This document shows positions 7,552 to 20,635 of a DNA stretch of 33,366 bases, piece by piece (positions within the stretch are counted from its first letter, which is position 1; every line of letters starts with the position of its first letter). The position numbers and the translations under genes were made by a program. The DNA comes from Ramlibacter aquaticus (GTDB taxonomy: Bacteria > Pseudomonadota > Gammaproteobacteria > Burkholderiales > Burkholderiaceae_C). Location: positions 1-33,366 of the forward strand of contig NZ_JADDOJ010000044.1 in the NCBI RefSeq assembly GCF_015159745.1. Reading direction: 5' to 3'. The notes beneath the pieces were generated by a model. It saw nothing but the letters and a program-made list of their open reading frames with translations, ran no database searches and was not told the origin of the DNA.

Positions 7552-9846
7552 ATGAAGAAACACTTCCAGCGCTTCCGCGTGCGTTCCACCACGGCCGCCC
7601 TCGCGGTCCTGTTCGCGGCCAACGCCTGGGCGGTGGACCCGTTCACGGTGCGCGACATCCGGGTCGAGGGCCTGCAGCGCGTCGAGCCCGGCACCATCTT
7701 CGCCTCGCTGCCTTTCCGCATCGGCGAGCAGTACAACGACGAGAAGGGCTCGGCCGCCATCCGCGCGCTGTTCGACCTGGGCCTGTTCAAGGACGTGCGG
7801 CTGGAGGTGTCCGGCGACGTGCTGGTGGTGGTCGTGGAGGAGCGGCCCACGGTCGCCGAGGTCGACTTCTCCGGCATGCGCGAGTTCGACAAGGACGCGC
7901 TGCGCAAGGCGCTGCGCGAGATCGGCCTGACCGAGGGCCGCCCCTTCGACCAGAGCCTGGCCGACCGGGCCGTGCAGGAGCTCAAGCGCCAGTACATCAA
8001 CAAGAGCCTGTACGGCGCCGAGATCGAGACCACGCTCACGCCGGTCGAGCGCAACCGCGTGAACCTGACCTTCACCATCACCGAAGGCCAGCCGGCGCGC
8101 ATCAAGGAGATCCACGTCAACGGCAACCACGCGTTCAGCGAAAGCACGCTGCGTGGGCTGTTCGAGCTGGACACCGGGGGCTGGCTCTCCTGGTACACCA
8201 AGTCCGACCGCTATTCCCGCACCAAGCTCAACGCCGACCTGGAGACGCTCAAGTCCTACTACCTGGCGCGTGGCTACCTCGAGTTCCACATCGACTCGAC
8301 GCAGGTCGCGATCTCGCCGGACAAGCAGGACATCTCCATCACCGTCAACGTGACCGAGGGCGAGCCCTACGTGGTCACGGGCGTGCGCCTGGAGGGCAAC
8401 TACCTGGGCAAGGACGACGAGTTCAAGAGCCTGGTGACCATCCAGCCCGGTGAGCCCTACAACGCAGACCGCGTCACCCAGACCACGAAGGCCTTCACCG
8501 ACTACTTCGGCAAGTTCGGCTTCGCCTTCGCCCAGGTCGAGGCGCGCCCGCAGATCGACCGGGCCAAGCACGAGGTCGGCTTCGTCATCGCCGCCGACCC
8601 GTCGCGCCGGGCCTATGTGCGCAAGGTCAACATCTCCGGCAACAGCCGCACCCGCGACGAAGTCATACGGCGCGAGTTCCGCCAGTTCGAGTCCTCCTGG
8701 TACGACGGCGACCGCATCAAGCTCTCGCGCGACCGGGTCGACCGCCTGGGCTACTTCAAGGAGGTGAACATCGACACCTCCGACGTGCCGGGCGCCCCGG
8801 ACCAGGTCGACCTGAACCTCAGCGTGACCGAGAAGCCCACCGGCAGCCTGCAGCTGGGCGCCGGCTTCTCCAGTGCCGACAAGCTCTCGCTCTCGTTCTC
8901 CATCAAGCAGGAGAACGCGTTCGGCAGCGGCAACTACCTGGGCATGGAAGTCAATACCAGCAAGTACAACCGGACCATCGCCTTCACCTCGGTGGACCCG
9001 TACTTCACCCCGGACGGCATCTCCCGCTCCATCGACATCTACCACCGCTCCTCGCGTCCCTACGAGGACCAGGGCGGCAACTACCGCCTGGTGACCTCGG
9101 GCGCGGGCCTGCGCTTCGGCGTGCCCTTCAGCGAGGTCGACACCGTGTTCTTCGGCGGCGCGCTGGAGCGCATGACCATCGAGCCCGGCACCAACATTCC
9201 GGCGGCCTACCTCGCCTACGCCGAGCAGTACGGCTACACCAGCAACGTGGTGCCGCTCACGGTGGGCTGGTCGCGCGACAGCCGCGACTCGGCGCTCACG
9301 CCCAACAGCGGCCGCTACCAGCGCGTCAGCGGCGAGCTGGGCGTGGCGGGCTCCGGCCGCTACCTGCGCACGAACTACCAGTTCCAGCAGTACGTCCCCC
9401 TGTCCAAGAAGTTCACCCTGGCCTTCAACACCGAGCTGGGTTACGGCAAGGGGCTGGGTGGGCAGGCCTTCCCGGTCTTCAAGAACTTCTACTCCGGCGG
9501 CCTGGGCTCTGTGCGCGGCTTCGAGCAGGGCACCCTGGGCCCGCGTGACGTGACCGGCTCGGTCATCGGCGGCGCCAAGAAGATCACGCTCAACGGCGAG
9601 CTGGTGGCGCCCTTCCCGGGCGCGGGCAACGACAAGTCGCTGCGCATCTTCGGCTTCATCGACGCCGGCAACGTCTACGGCGAGAACGACAAGATGGACC
9701 TCGCCCAGATGCGTGCCTCCACCGGCGTGGGCCTGTCCTGGATCTCCCCGGTCGGCCCGCTGCGCATCGCCATTGCCCATCCGGTGCGCAAGTTCGCCGG
9801 CGATAGAATCCAGAAACTCCAATTCCAGATCGGAACTTCCTTCTGA
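7552..9846 (+). CDS. bamA: Outer membrane protein assembly factor BamA
   Basis: BamA is the central beta-barrel subunit of the BAM machine that folds proteins into the outer membrane. The product is 764 aa. Residues 1-27 form a signal peptide ending NAWA before VDPF. Five POTRA domains fill roughly residues 28-430, and the 16-strand barrel fills the rest. The conserved VRGF of loop 6 is at residues 654-657, and the protein ends in Phe, the outer membrane beta-signal (FQIGTSF). No Shine-Dalgarno is evident before the ATG; the rseP stop lies 45 bases upstream. The stop overlaps the skp start (TGATG), coupling the barrel assembler to its periplasmic chaperone. Confidence 0.98.
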   Translation: MKKHFQRFRVRSTTAALAVLFAANAWAVDPFTVRDIRVEGLQRVEPGTIFASLPFRIGEQYNDEKGSAAIRALFDLGLFKDVRLEVSGDVLVVVVEERPTVAEVDFSGMREFDKDALRKALREIGLTEGRPFDQSLADRAVQELKRQYINKSLYGAEIETTLTPVERNRVNLTFTITEGQPARIKEIHVNGNHAFSESTLRGLFELDTGGWLSWYTKSDRYSRTKLNADLETLKSYYLARGYLEFHIDSTQVAISPDKQDISITVNVTEGEPYVVTGVRLEGNYLGKDDEFKSLVTIQPGEPYNADRVTQTTKAFTDYFGKFGFAFAQVEARPQIDRAKHEVGFVIAADPSRRAYVRKVNISGNSRTRDEVIRREFRQFESSWYDGDRIKLSRDRVDRLGYFKEVNIDTSDVPGAPDQVDLNLSVTEKPTGSLQLGAGFSSADKLSLSFSIKQENAFGSGNYLGMEVNTSKYNRTIAFTSVDPYFTPDGISRSIDIYHRSSRPYEDQGGNYRLVTSGAGLRFGVPFSEVDTVFFGGALERMTIEPGTNIPAAYLAYAEQYGYTSNVVPLTVGWSRDSRDSALTPNSGRYQRVSGELGVAGSGRYLRTNYQFQQYVPLSKKFTLAFNTELGYGKGLGGQAFPVFKNFYSGGLGSVRGFEQGTLGPRDVTGSVIGGAKKITLNGELVAPFPGAGNDKSLRIFGFIDAGNVYGENDKMDLAQMRASTGVGLSWISPVGPLRIAIAHPVRKFAGDRIQKLQFQIGTSF

Positions 9847-10361
9847 TGCAGACCCTGTCCCGTCTCTGCCTGCCGGCCCTGGTGGCCCTGTCCACGCTGC
9901 TGGCGCCCGCGCTGGCCGCGGCCGACGAAGTCAAGCTGGGGTTCGTCAACACCGACCGCATCTTCCGCGAGGCCAACACCGCCAAGGCCGCGCAGTCCAA
10001 GCTCGAGCAGGAGTTCTCCAAGCGCGAAAAGGACCTCACCGACATGGGCGCCGCGCTGAAGACGGCTTCCGACAAGTTCGAGCGCGAGGCCCCCACGCTG
10101 TCCGAGAGCCAGCGCGCGCAACGGCAGAAGCAGCTCGTCGACCAGGACCGTGACTTCCAGCGCAAGCGCCGTGAATTCCAGGAAGACCTGAACGCCCGCA
10201 AGAACGAGGAACTGCAGCAGGTGCTGGAGCGCGCGAACCGCGTGGTGCGCCAGGTCGCCGAGCAGGAGAAGTACGACGTGATCCTGCAGGATGCGGTCTA
10301 CATCAACCCGCGCCTGGACATCACGGACAAGGTGATCAAGGCCCTCAACGCGGCCAAGTGA
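9846..10361 (+). CDS. skp: Periplasmic chaperone Skp/OmpH family
   Basis: Skp-family chaperones hold unfolded outer membrane proteins in the periplasm and deliver them to BAM. The product is 171 aa, with a signal peptide of about 24-26 residues (hydrophobic stretch then ALAAADE). The mature start [14 protein letters not shown] is typical of OmpH. A long charged helical region (about residues 45-130) would form the coiled-coil arms. The C-terminal strand contains [18 protein letters not shown]. The start overlaps the bamA stop by one base, and lpxD begins two bases after the stop. Confidence 0.95.
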   Translation: MQTLSRLCLPALVALSTLLAPALAAADEVKLGFVNTDRIFREANTAKAAQSKLEQEFSKREKDLTDMGAALKTASDKFEREAPTLSESQRAQRQKQLVDQDRDFQRKRREFQEDLNARKNEELQQVLERANRVVRQVAEQEKYDVILQDAVYINPRLDITDKVIKALNAAK

Positions 10362-10362
10362 T

Positions 10363-11331
10363 GTGCAGTTGCGCCTGGCCGACATCGTCCAGAGCCTAGG
10401 CGGCGAGCTGCGGGGCGACCCGCAATGTGTGATCGAGGGCATCGCCCCGCTCGAATCGGCCCAGCCCGGCCAGATCGCCTTCCTCGCCAACCCGAAGTAC
10501 CGCCAGCAGCTGGCCGCCTCGCGCGCCGGCTGCGTCATCGTGGGCGCTGCGCTCGCCGACGAAGCGCAGCAGCGCGGCGACTGCATCGTCACGCCCGACC
10601 CCTACCTGTACTACGCCCGGCTCACCCAGCTGTGGAAGCGCGGCCTGGCCGCGGGCACCGGCCCGGCCATCCACCCCAGCGCGGTGGTCGACCCCGAGGC
10701 CGTGGTCGATGCCACGGCCCGCATCGGCCCCCTGTGCGTGGTGGAGCGCGGCGCCCGCATCGGCGCTGGCACGGTGCTCACCGCGCGCGTCAACGTGGGC
10801 GAGCGCTGCACCGTCGGCGAGCGCTGCATCCTGCACCCCGGCGTGGTCATAGGCGCCGACGGCTTCGGCTTCGCGCCGGACAAGGGCGCCTGGGTGAAGA
10901 TCGAGCAGCTGGGCGCGGTGCGCATCGGCGACGACGTGGAGATCGGCGCCAACACCTGCATAGACCGCGGCGCCCTGGGCGACACGGTCATCGAGGACGG
11001 CGTCAAGCTGGACAACCTGATCCAGATCGCCCACAACGTGCGCATCGGCAAGCACACCGCCATGGCCGGCTGCGTGGGCGTGGCGGGCAGCGCCACCATC
11101 GGCGCGCACTGCACCGTGGGCGGCAGCGCCGGCATCCTGGGCCACCTCACCATCGCCGACCACGTGCACATCTCCTCGTTCACCCTGGTCACGCGGTCCA
11201 TCCACGAGCCGGGCCAGTACACCGGCGTCTTTCCCATCGACGACAATGCGTCCTGGGAAAAGAACGCGGCCACGCTCAGGCAGCTGCACAAGCTGCGCGA
11301 GCGCGTGAAGGCCCTGGAGAAGAAGACATGA
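10363..11331 (+). CDS. lpxD: UDP-3-O-(3-hydroxyacyl)glucosamine N-acyltransferase
   Basis: LpxD adds the amide-linked hydroxyacyl chain in the third step of lipid A synthesis, from acyl-ACP. The product is 322 aa. It has an N-terminal uridine-binding domain (about residues 1-100), then a left-handed beta-helix made of hexapeptide repeats (for example IGAGTV, VGERCT, IGADGF). The catalytic His is expected in [10 protein letters not shown] at residue 224. The GTG at 10363 is the only start close to the family N terminus ([12 protein letters not shown]) and touches the skp stop. It ends overlapping fabZ. Confidence 0.96.
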   Translation: MQLRLADIVQSLGGELRGDPQCVIEGIAPLESAQPGQIAFLANPKYRQQLAASRAGCVIVGAALADEAQQRGDCIVTPDPYLYYARLTQLWKRGLAAGTGPAIHPSAVVDPEAVVDATARIGPLCVVERGARIGAGTVLTARVNVGERCTVGERCILHPGVVIGADGFGFAPDKGAWVKIEQLGAVRIGDDVEIGANTCIDRGALGDTVIEDGVKLDNLIQIAHNVRIGKHTAMAGCVGVAGSATIGAHCTVGGSAGILGHLTIADHVHISSFTLVTRSIHEPGQYTGVFPIDDNASWEKNAATLRQLHKLRERVKALEKKT

Positions 11332-11768
11332 TGGACATCCACGAAATCCTCAAGCAACTGCCCCACCGCTACCCGATCCTGCTGGTGGACCGGGTCCTCT
11401 CGGTCGAGAAGGGCAAGACCATACGCACCATCAAGAACGTCTCGATCAACGAGCCCTTCTTCATGGGCCATTTCCCCAAGCGCCCGGTGATGCCGGGCGT
11501 GCTGATGCTGGAGGCCATGGCGCAAAGCGCGGCCCTGCTGTCCTTCGCCTCGCTGGGCATCCAGCTGGACGACAACACGGTCTACTACTTCGCCGGCATC
11601 GACAACGCGCGCTTCAAGCGGCCCGTGGAGCCGGGCGACCAGCTGGTGATGGACGTGTCCATCGAGCGCCACAAGGCCGGCATCTTCAAGTTCCACGGCG
11701 AAGCCCGCGTGGACGGCGAGCTGGCCTGCGAGGCCGACCTGATGTGCACCATGCGGAAGGTGGCATGA
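11328..11768 (+). CDS. fabZ: 3-hydroxyacyl-[ACP] dehydratase FabZ
   Basis: FabZ dehydrates 3-hydroxyacyl-ACP in fatty acid elongation and so competes with LpxA and LpxD for the same substrates. The product is 146 aa with a hot-dog fold. The catalytic His48 and Glu62 lie in [20 protein letters not shown]. Two in-frame ATG codons (11328 and 11331) are possible; the first gives a four-base ATGA overlap with lpxD, and a GGAGAAG site serves either. The end overlaps lpxA by four bases. Confidence 0.97.
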   Translation: MMDIHEILKQLPHRYPILLVDRVLSVEKGKTIRTIKNVSINEPFFMGHFPKRPVMPGVLMLEAMAQSAALLSFASLGIQLDDNTVYYFAGIDNARFKRPVEPGDQLVMDVSIERHKAGIFKFHGEARVDGELACEADLMCTMRKVA

Positions 11769-12553
11769 CGGCGGTCCACGCCACCGCTGTCGTCGACCCC
11801 CAGGCCGAGCTGCACCCCTCGGTCAGCGTGGGCCCCTACGCCGTCATCGGCCCGCATGTGAAGATAGGCGCCGGCACCACCGTGGGCCCGCACGCGGTGA
11901 TCGAAGGCCACACCACCATCGGCCAGGACAACCGCATCTTCCAGTTCGCCTCCATAGGCGCCATCCCGCAGGACAAGAAGTACGACGGCGAACCCTGCGA
12001 ACTGGTGATCGGCGACCGCAACACCATCCGCGAGTTCGTCACCTTCAACATCGGCTCGCCCGGCGGCGGGGCCGTCACGCGGATCGGCAGCGACAACTGG
12101 ATCATGGCCTACGTGCACATCGCGCACGACTGCATCGTGGGCGACCACTGCACCATGGCCAACAACACCACGCTGGGCGGCCACGTGACGGTGGGGGACT
12201 GGGTCACCATCGGCGGGCTGTGCGGCATCCACCAGTTCACCAAGGTCGGGGCCCACGCCATGGTGGGCTTTGCCAGTGCCGTCTCGCAGGACGTGCCGCC
12301 CTTCCTGCTGGTGGACGGCAACCCCCTGCGCGTGGCCGGCGTGAACGTCACCGGCCTGAAGCGCCGCGACTTCAGCGACGAGCGCATCCGCGCGATCCGC
12401 CAGATGCACAAGCTGCTGTACCGCGAGGGCCGCACCCTGGCCGATGCGCGCGAGGCGATCGCCGAGCTGGCCCTGCAGGTGCCCGCCGCGTCCGCGGACG
12501 CCGCCCTGATGGGCGATTTCCTCGCCGCCGCCGAGCGCGGCATCGCGCGCTGA
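11765..12553 (+). CDS. lpxA: UDP-N-acetylglucosamine acyltransferase
   Basis: LpxA transfers a 3-hydroxyacyl chain to UDP-GlcNAc, the first step of lipid A synthesis, as a trimeric left-handed beta-helix in the cytoplasm. The product is 262 aa, the family length. Hexapeptide repeats run through the first two thirds, and the last 70 residues are helical. By hand alignment the catalytic His is His121 ([10 protein letters not shown]). The position matching the acyl-chain ruler Gly173 of E. coli is Phe169 (AHAMVGFAS), which predicts a shorter chain. The ATG at 11765 overlaps the fabZ stop. Confidence 0.97.
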   Translation: MTAVHATAVVDPQAELHPSVSVGPYAVIGPHVKIGAGTTVGPHAVIEGHTTIGQDNRIFQFASIGAIPQDKKYDGEPCELVIGDRNTIREFVTFNIGSPGGGAVTRIGSDNWIMAYVHIAHDCIVGDHCTMANNTTLGGHVTVGDWVTIGGLCGIHQFTKVGAHAMVGFASAVSQDVPPFLLVDGNPLRVAGVNVTGLKRRDFSDERIRAIRQMHKLLYREGRTLADAREAIAELALQVPAASADAALMGDFLAAAERGIAR

Positions 12554-12557
12554 CGCC

Positions 12558-13688
12558 ATGCGGTTCTCGCTGGTCGCCGGCGAAGCGTCGGGCGACCTGC
12601 TCGGCGGCCTGCTGCTGCAGGGGCTGAACGCACGCTGGCCGGGCCTGGCCACCGACGGCATCGGCGGCCCGCGCATGCAGGCCCAGGGCTTCCAGTCCTG
12701 GGTGCCCTACGAACGCCTGGCCGTGAGCGGCTATGTCGAGGTGCTGCGCCACCTGCCCGGGTTGCTGCGGCTGCGGCGCGACCTTCGCGAGCGGCTGGCG
12801 GCGTACCCGCCGCAGGCCTTCATCGGCATCGACGCACCGGATTTCAACCTGGGCCTGGAGGCCTCCCTGCGCGAGCGCGGCCTGCGCACCGTGCACTTCG
12901 TGTGCCCCTCGATCTGGGCCTGGCGGGCCGAGCGCGTGCACAAGATCCGCGCCAGCGCCGACCACGTGCTGTGCCTCTTTCCCTTCGAGCCCGAGATCCT
13001 GCAGAAGGAGGGCATCGCCGCGACCTACGTGGGCCATCCGCTCGCCAACGTCATTCCCCAGCAGGTGGACCGCGCGGCCGCGCGCGCCGCGCTGGGGCTG
13101 CCGGGGGAGGGCGAGCTGCTGGCCGTGCTGCCAGGAAGCCGCGCCTCCGAGGTGGCTCGCCATGCCCTGCCGTTCCTGGCGGCGGCGCGGCGCGTGCGCG
13201 ACGCGCGGCCGGGCCTGCGCATCGCGGTGCCCGCGATCCCCGCGCTGCGGCCGGCGGTGGAGCGGGCGGCGCGCGAGGCCGGGCTGGGCGCCGAATGCAG
13301 CATCTTCGAGGGCCGCTCGCACGAGGTGCTGGCGGCCTGTGACCTGACGCTGATCGCCAGCGGCACCGCCACGCTGGAGGCGGCGCTGTTCAAGCGCCCC
13401 ATGGTGATCGCCTACAAGGTCAGCCCGCTCACCTTTCGCATGATGTGGCCCAAGCGCCTGCAGCCCTGGATCGGCCTGCCCAACGTGTTGTGCCGCGATT
13501 TCGTCGTGCCCGAGCTGGTGCAGGAGGCCGCCAATCCCGAGTCCATGGCCCGCGCATGCTTGGAATGGCTGCAGTCCCCTGACAAAATGGCGGCCATTTC
13601 CCAGAGATTCAGCGCGCTGCACGAGCTGCTGCGACGCGACACCGCCCGCCTCGCCACCGATGCCATCGAAAAGACGATCCAAGCTTGA
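12558..13688 (+). CDS. lpxB: Lipid-A-disaccharide synthase
   Basis: LpxB condenses UDP-2,3-diacylglucosamine with lipid X to form the lipid A disaccharide at the inner membrane surface. It is a GT-B glycosyltransferase of family GT19. The product is 376 aa. Family features are AGEASGD near residue 6, VCPSIWAWR (about residues 115-123), the [10 protein letters not shown] segment and [12 protein letters not shown]. It starts four bases after lpxA without an obvious Shine-Dalgarno. Its last 29 bases overlap the start of rnhB. Confidence 0.97.
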   Translation: MRFSLVAGEASGDLLGGLLLQGLNARWPGLATDGIGGPRMQAQGFQSWVPYERLAVSGYVEVLRHLPGLLRLRRDLRERLAAYPPQAFIGIDAPDFNLGLEASLRERGLRTVHFVCPSIWAWRAERVHKIRASADHVLCLFPFEPEILQKEGIAATYVGHPLANVIPQQVDRAAARAALGLPGEGELLAVLPGSRASEVARHALPFLAAARRVRDARPGLRIAVPAIPALRPAVERAAREAGLGAECSIFEGRSHEVLAACDLTLIASGTATLEAALFKRPMVIAYKVSPLTFRMMWPKRLQPWIGLPNVLCRDFVVPELVQEAANPESMARACLEWLQSPDKMAAISQRFSALHELLRRDTARLATDAIEKTIQA

Positions 13689-14313
13689 GCAGGGCCGGCT
13701 CGACTGGGACCCCGCGGGCCTGCTGGCCGGCGTGGACGAAGCCGGCCGCGGCCCCCTGGCCGGGCCGGTGGTGGCCGCGGCCGTGATCCTGGACGACACC
13801 AAGCGCATCCGCGGCCTGGCCGACTCCAAGGTGCTCACCCCCCTGCAGCGCGAGCGCCTGTACGACCAGATCATGGACAAGGCCTTGTGCTGCTCCGTCG
13901 CCCAGGCCTCGGTGGAAGAGATCGACAGCCTCAACATCCTGCACGCGACGATGCTGGCCATGAAGCGCGCCGTCGAGGGCCTGAGGCTCAAGCCGGCCAA
14001 GGTGCTGGTGGACGGCAACCGCCTGCCGCGCATCGAGGTGCTGGCCGAGGCCGTGGTCGGCGGCGACGCGACGGTGAAGTCGATCTCGGCCGCGTCCATC
14101 CTGGCCAAGGTGCACCGCGACCGCCTGCTCGCGCAGCTGCACGAGGAGTTCCCTCAGTACGGCTTCGCCGGCCACAAGGGCTACGGCACCCCCGAGCACC
14201 TGGAGGCCCTGCGCCTGCACGGGGCCTGCGTCCACCACCGGCGCTCCTTCGCCCCGGTGGCGGCCACCTTCACCACGCCGCAGGGCGCGGTGATCCAGCT
14301 GCGCACCGCGTGA
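13660..14313 (+). CDS. rnhB: Ribonuclease HII
   Basis: RNase HII removes ribonucleotides misincorporated in DNA and RNA of RNA-DNA hybrids. The product is 217 aa. The catalytic Asp26 and Glu27 lie in [14 protein letters not shown]; further conserved elements are [14 protein letters not shown] and [12 protein letters not shown], followed by [11 protein letters not shown]. The ATG at 13660 gives a 29-base overlap with lpxB; no other in-frame start exists before the first catalytic motif apart from internal weak codons. The place after lpxB matches E. coli (lpxB-rnhB). The stop overlaps the next gene. Confidence 0.97.
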   Translation: MPSKRRSKLEQGRLDWDPAGLLAGVDEAGRGPLAGPVVAAAVILDDTKRIRGLADSKVLTPLQRERLYDQIMDKALCCSVAQASVEEIDSLNILHATMLAMKRAVEGLRLKPAKVLVDGNRLPRIEVLAEAVVGGDATVKSISAASILAKVHRDRLLAQLHEEFPQYGFAGHKGYGTPEHLEALRLHGACVHHRRSFAPVAATFTTPQGAVIQLRTA

Positions 14314-15089
14314 TCCAGGCGCAACCCATCCATTCGGCGGCGAATCCGCTGGTCAAGGACCTGCGCCGCCTCGCACAGGACGCAGGGGCCTACCGCAAGC
14401 AGGGGCGCGTCTGGCTGGAGGGCGATCACCTGTGCCGCGCGGCCCTGCAGCGCGGGGTGCTGCCCCAGCTCGCCGTCTTCGCCGACTCGCTGTGGGGCAC
14501 CGAGGGCCACAACTGGCCGCTTGGCGGGACCCGCGTGGTGACCGTGCCCGACGAGCTGTTCCGCAGCCTGAGCGGGCTGGAATCCCCCGCACGCATGGGT
14601 TTCGTGCTGGCCTTGCCGCAGCCGCCCGCCGTCGCGGCCCAGGCGCCCACCGTGGTGCTGGACCGGCTGCAGGACGCCGGCAACGTGGGCTCCATCCTGC
14701 GCAGCGCTGCCGCCCTGGGATTCACCCAGGTGCTCGCGCTGCGGGGCACCGCCGGCCTGTGGAGCCCCAAGGTGCTGCGGGCCGGCATGGGCGCGCACTT
14801 CGGGCTGTCCCTGCTGGAGGGGCTGGCGCTGGACGCACTGGCGCCGCTGGCCGTGCCCATGCTGGCCACCAGTTCGCACCAGGGGGAGTTCCTGCACCGG
14901 GCCCGCCTGCCCTGGCCCTGCGCCTGGCTGATGGGCCACGAAGGGCAGGGCGTCTCGCCCGAACTGGCGGCCCGGGCCGGGCAGTGGGTGCGCATCGCCC
15001 AGCCGGGCGGGGAGGAGTCGCTCAACGTCGCGGCGGCCGCGGCGATCTGCCTGCACGCCAGCGCCGTAGGCGCGCTCACCTCAGGGTGA
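14310..15089 (+). CDS. SpoU/TrmH-family RNA 2'-O-methyltransferase
   Basis: This is a SPOUT-fold methyltransferase that would methylate the ribose 2'-OH of an rRNA or tRNA nucleotide with SAM. The product is 259 aa. An N-terminal substrate-binding domain (about residues 1-100) precedes the catalytic domain with the three SpoU motifs: [12 protein letters not shown] (Asn125 likely important), MGHEGQGVS and [16 protein letters not shown]. The GTG at 14310 is chosen because it forms a GTGA overlap with rnhB and the family N terminus ([15 protein letters not shown]) begins there. It resembles the 23S rRNA class RlmB/TsnR, but the exact target cannot be told from sequence. Confidence 0.92.
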   Translation: MIQAQPIHSAANPLVKDLRRLAQDAGAYRKQGRVWLEGDHLCRAALQRGVLPQLAVFADSLWGTEGHNWPLGGTRVVTVPDELFRSLSGLESPARMGFVLALPQPPAVAAQAPTVVLDRLQDAGNVGSILRSAAALGFTQVLALRGTAGLWSPKVLRAGMGAHFGLSLLEGLALDALAPLAVPMLATSSHQGEFLHRARLPWPCAWLMGHEGQGVSPELAARAGQWVRIAQPGGEESLNVAAAAAICLHASAVGALTSG

Positions 15090-15116
15090 ACCCTGGGTGC
15101 GCCGGGATTCCCGGGT

Positions 15117-15122
15117 TATAAT
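15117..15122 (+). promoter_or_regulatory. carA promoter -10 (TATAAT)
   Basis: A perfect TATAAT stands 28 bases after the methyltransferase stop. The matching -35 position (about 15094-15099, TGGGTG) is poor, so an activator or other upstream contacts may help. Transcription would begin near 15129, giving a carA leader of about 140 nt. Confidence 0.65.
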
Positions 15123-15128
15123 CAGAGG

Positions 15129-15270
15129 CTTTCCCGCAAACCCCGTACGCCTAGCAAACGCCAGCCAATCCCCTGACAAGACAAATGCTCCGGCACTTCG
15201 CGCCGGGGCTCAGAAAGAGCGGATGCTCTTGAGCGCAGTTGGGCGTACCCGTCAACAATCGGAGAACCCA
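15129..15270 (+). promoter_or_regulatory. Structured carA 5' leader with a 15-codon ORF
   Basis: GTACGCC (15145-15151) is complementary to GGCGTAC (15242-15248) and would close a domain. Inside lie hairpin 1, GCTCCGGC/GCCGGGGC (15187-15194/15202-15209, one G-T), and hairpin 2, AAGAGC/GCTCTT (15215-15220/15225-15230). GCTC (15208-15211) can pair either with GAGC (15231-15234), extending hairpin 2, or partly within hairpin 1, so two folds exclude one another. A small ORF from the ATG at 15186 to the TGA at 15231-15233 ([15 protein letters not shown]) covers both hairpins but has a weak Shine-Dalgarno. No T tract is present, so control of translation or Rho access is more likely than intrinsic termination. 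Confidence 0.5.
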
Positions 15271-19689
<4,419 letters not shown>

Positions 19690-19692
19690 GCG

Positions 19693-20561
19693 ATGGACAG
19701 CCGCATCCTCACCCTGGGTGGCGAGCGCTGGGAAGCCCCCGGCTCGGACCCGGCCTGGATCGATGCGGTGGAAGAGGGCAAGGTCCTGTTCTTTCCCCGG
19801 CTGGGCTTCCCGCTCACGCCGGCCGAGCAGGGCCTGCTGCGCCCGGAACTGCTGGAGGCCGGCACCCGCAACATCAGCTGGAGCCCCGACCGCGGCCTCA
19901 AGGGCGTGGCCGGTGGCCCGGCCGTGCAGGCGGCCGTCGGCCTGGTGCTGCAGCGCTTCAGCGCCCAGGCGCTCGCCCTGGTGACGGGGCTGTTCCCGGC
20001 CTATGCGCCCCACCTGCGCGCCGCGCCGGCCAGCCTGCGGCCGGTGTCGGTGTCGCAGCGGCGCCAGTCGGTGCGGGCGGACGACCGCCGGCTGCAAGTG
20101 GACGCCTTCCCTCGCGCCCGAACCGGGGCGAACGCATCCTGCGCGTGTTCACCAACATCAACCCGGCCGGCGAGCCCAGGGTGTGGCGCGTGGGCGAGCC
20201 GCTGGAGGATGCCGCGCGGCGTTTCCTGCCGAAGTGCAAGCCCTACAGTGCCTGGCAGGCGCGGGCGCTGGCGGCGCTGGGCGTGACCAAGTCGCTGCGC
20301 TCGGAGTACGACCACCTGATGCTGCAGCTGCACGACCTGATGAAGGCCGACGAGCGCTGGCAGCGCGAGTCGCCGCAGATGACCCTGCCGTTCCCGGCGG
20401 GCAGCAGCTGGGTCTGCTTTTCGGACCACACCCTGCACGCCGTCATGGCGGGCCAGCACATGCTGGAGCAGACGTTCCACCTCCCGGTGGACAGGCAATA
20501 CAATCCATCCAAGAGCCCGCTGGCCATTCTCGGCCGGCTGGCAGGGCACCCGGTCGCCTGA
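19693..20561 (+). pseudogene. Kdo hydroxylase (KdoO-like), frameshifted
   Basis: The two frames together match the Fe(II)/2-oxoglutarate-dependent Kdo hydroxylase family, which converts the inner-core Kdo sugar of LPS to Ko. The first frame (from ATG 19693) runs to DAFP near 20109; family similarity resumes in another frame at TCG 20112 ([15 protein letters not shown]), continuing to a stop at 20559. Restoring one C in the CCC run at 20109-20111 would give about 289 aa. In addition the first metal-binding position of the expected HxD motif is Gln135 (LQVDAFP, codon CAA at 20095), while Asp137 and the distal His (LHAVMAG, codon 20436) remain. Two independent lesions argue for a real pseudogene, although a sequencing slip could explain the frameshift alone. 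It is spaced for cotranscription with carB. Confidence 0.82.
20499..20504 (+). promoter_or_regulatory. Possible greA promoter -10 (TACAAT)
   Basis: TACAAT lies inside the 3' end of the broken Kdo hydroxylase gene, 132 bases before the greA start. No good -35 is found at 16-18 bases. Transcription from here would start near 20511 and meet the terminator at 20591 after about 80-105 nt. The call is weak and rests on the -10 match and position only. Confidence 0.3.
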
Positions 20562-20590
20562 CGCGCACGGGTCCCGCAGGAACAACAATC

Positions 20591-20617
20591 GCCGGACAGC
20601 CGTCCGGCTTTTCTTTT
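20591..20617 (+). terminator. Intrinsic terminator upstream of greA
   Basis: GCCGGAC (20591-20597) pairs perfectly with GTCCGGC (20602-20608) around a four-base loop, followed by TTTTCTTTT. This is a textbook Rho-independent terminator. It ends about 19 bases before the greA ATG, so it either ends the carAB transcript with greA read by readthrough, or acts as an attenuator in the greA leader. Confidence 0.9.
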
Positions 20618-20635
20618 GATGAGGGCAGACAAGCC

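Noticed and set aside
15097..15270. An N-terminal extension of carA by 58 codons.
   Set aside because: It would begin upstream of the TATAAT promoter, has no family similarity and covers the structured leader. GTG 15271 has a Shine-Dalgarno and the right N terminus.
20488..20504. TGGACA with TACAAT as a complete sigma-70 promoter for greA.
   Set aside because: Only five bases separate the two elements, far too few. Only the -10 was kept, at low confidence.
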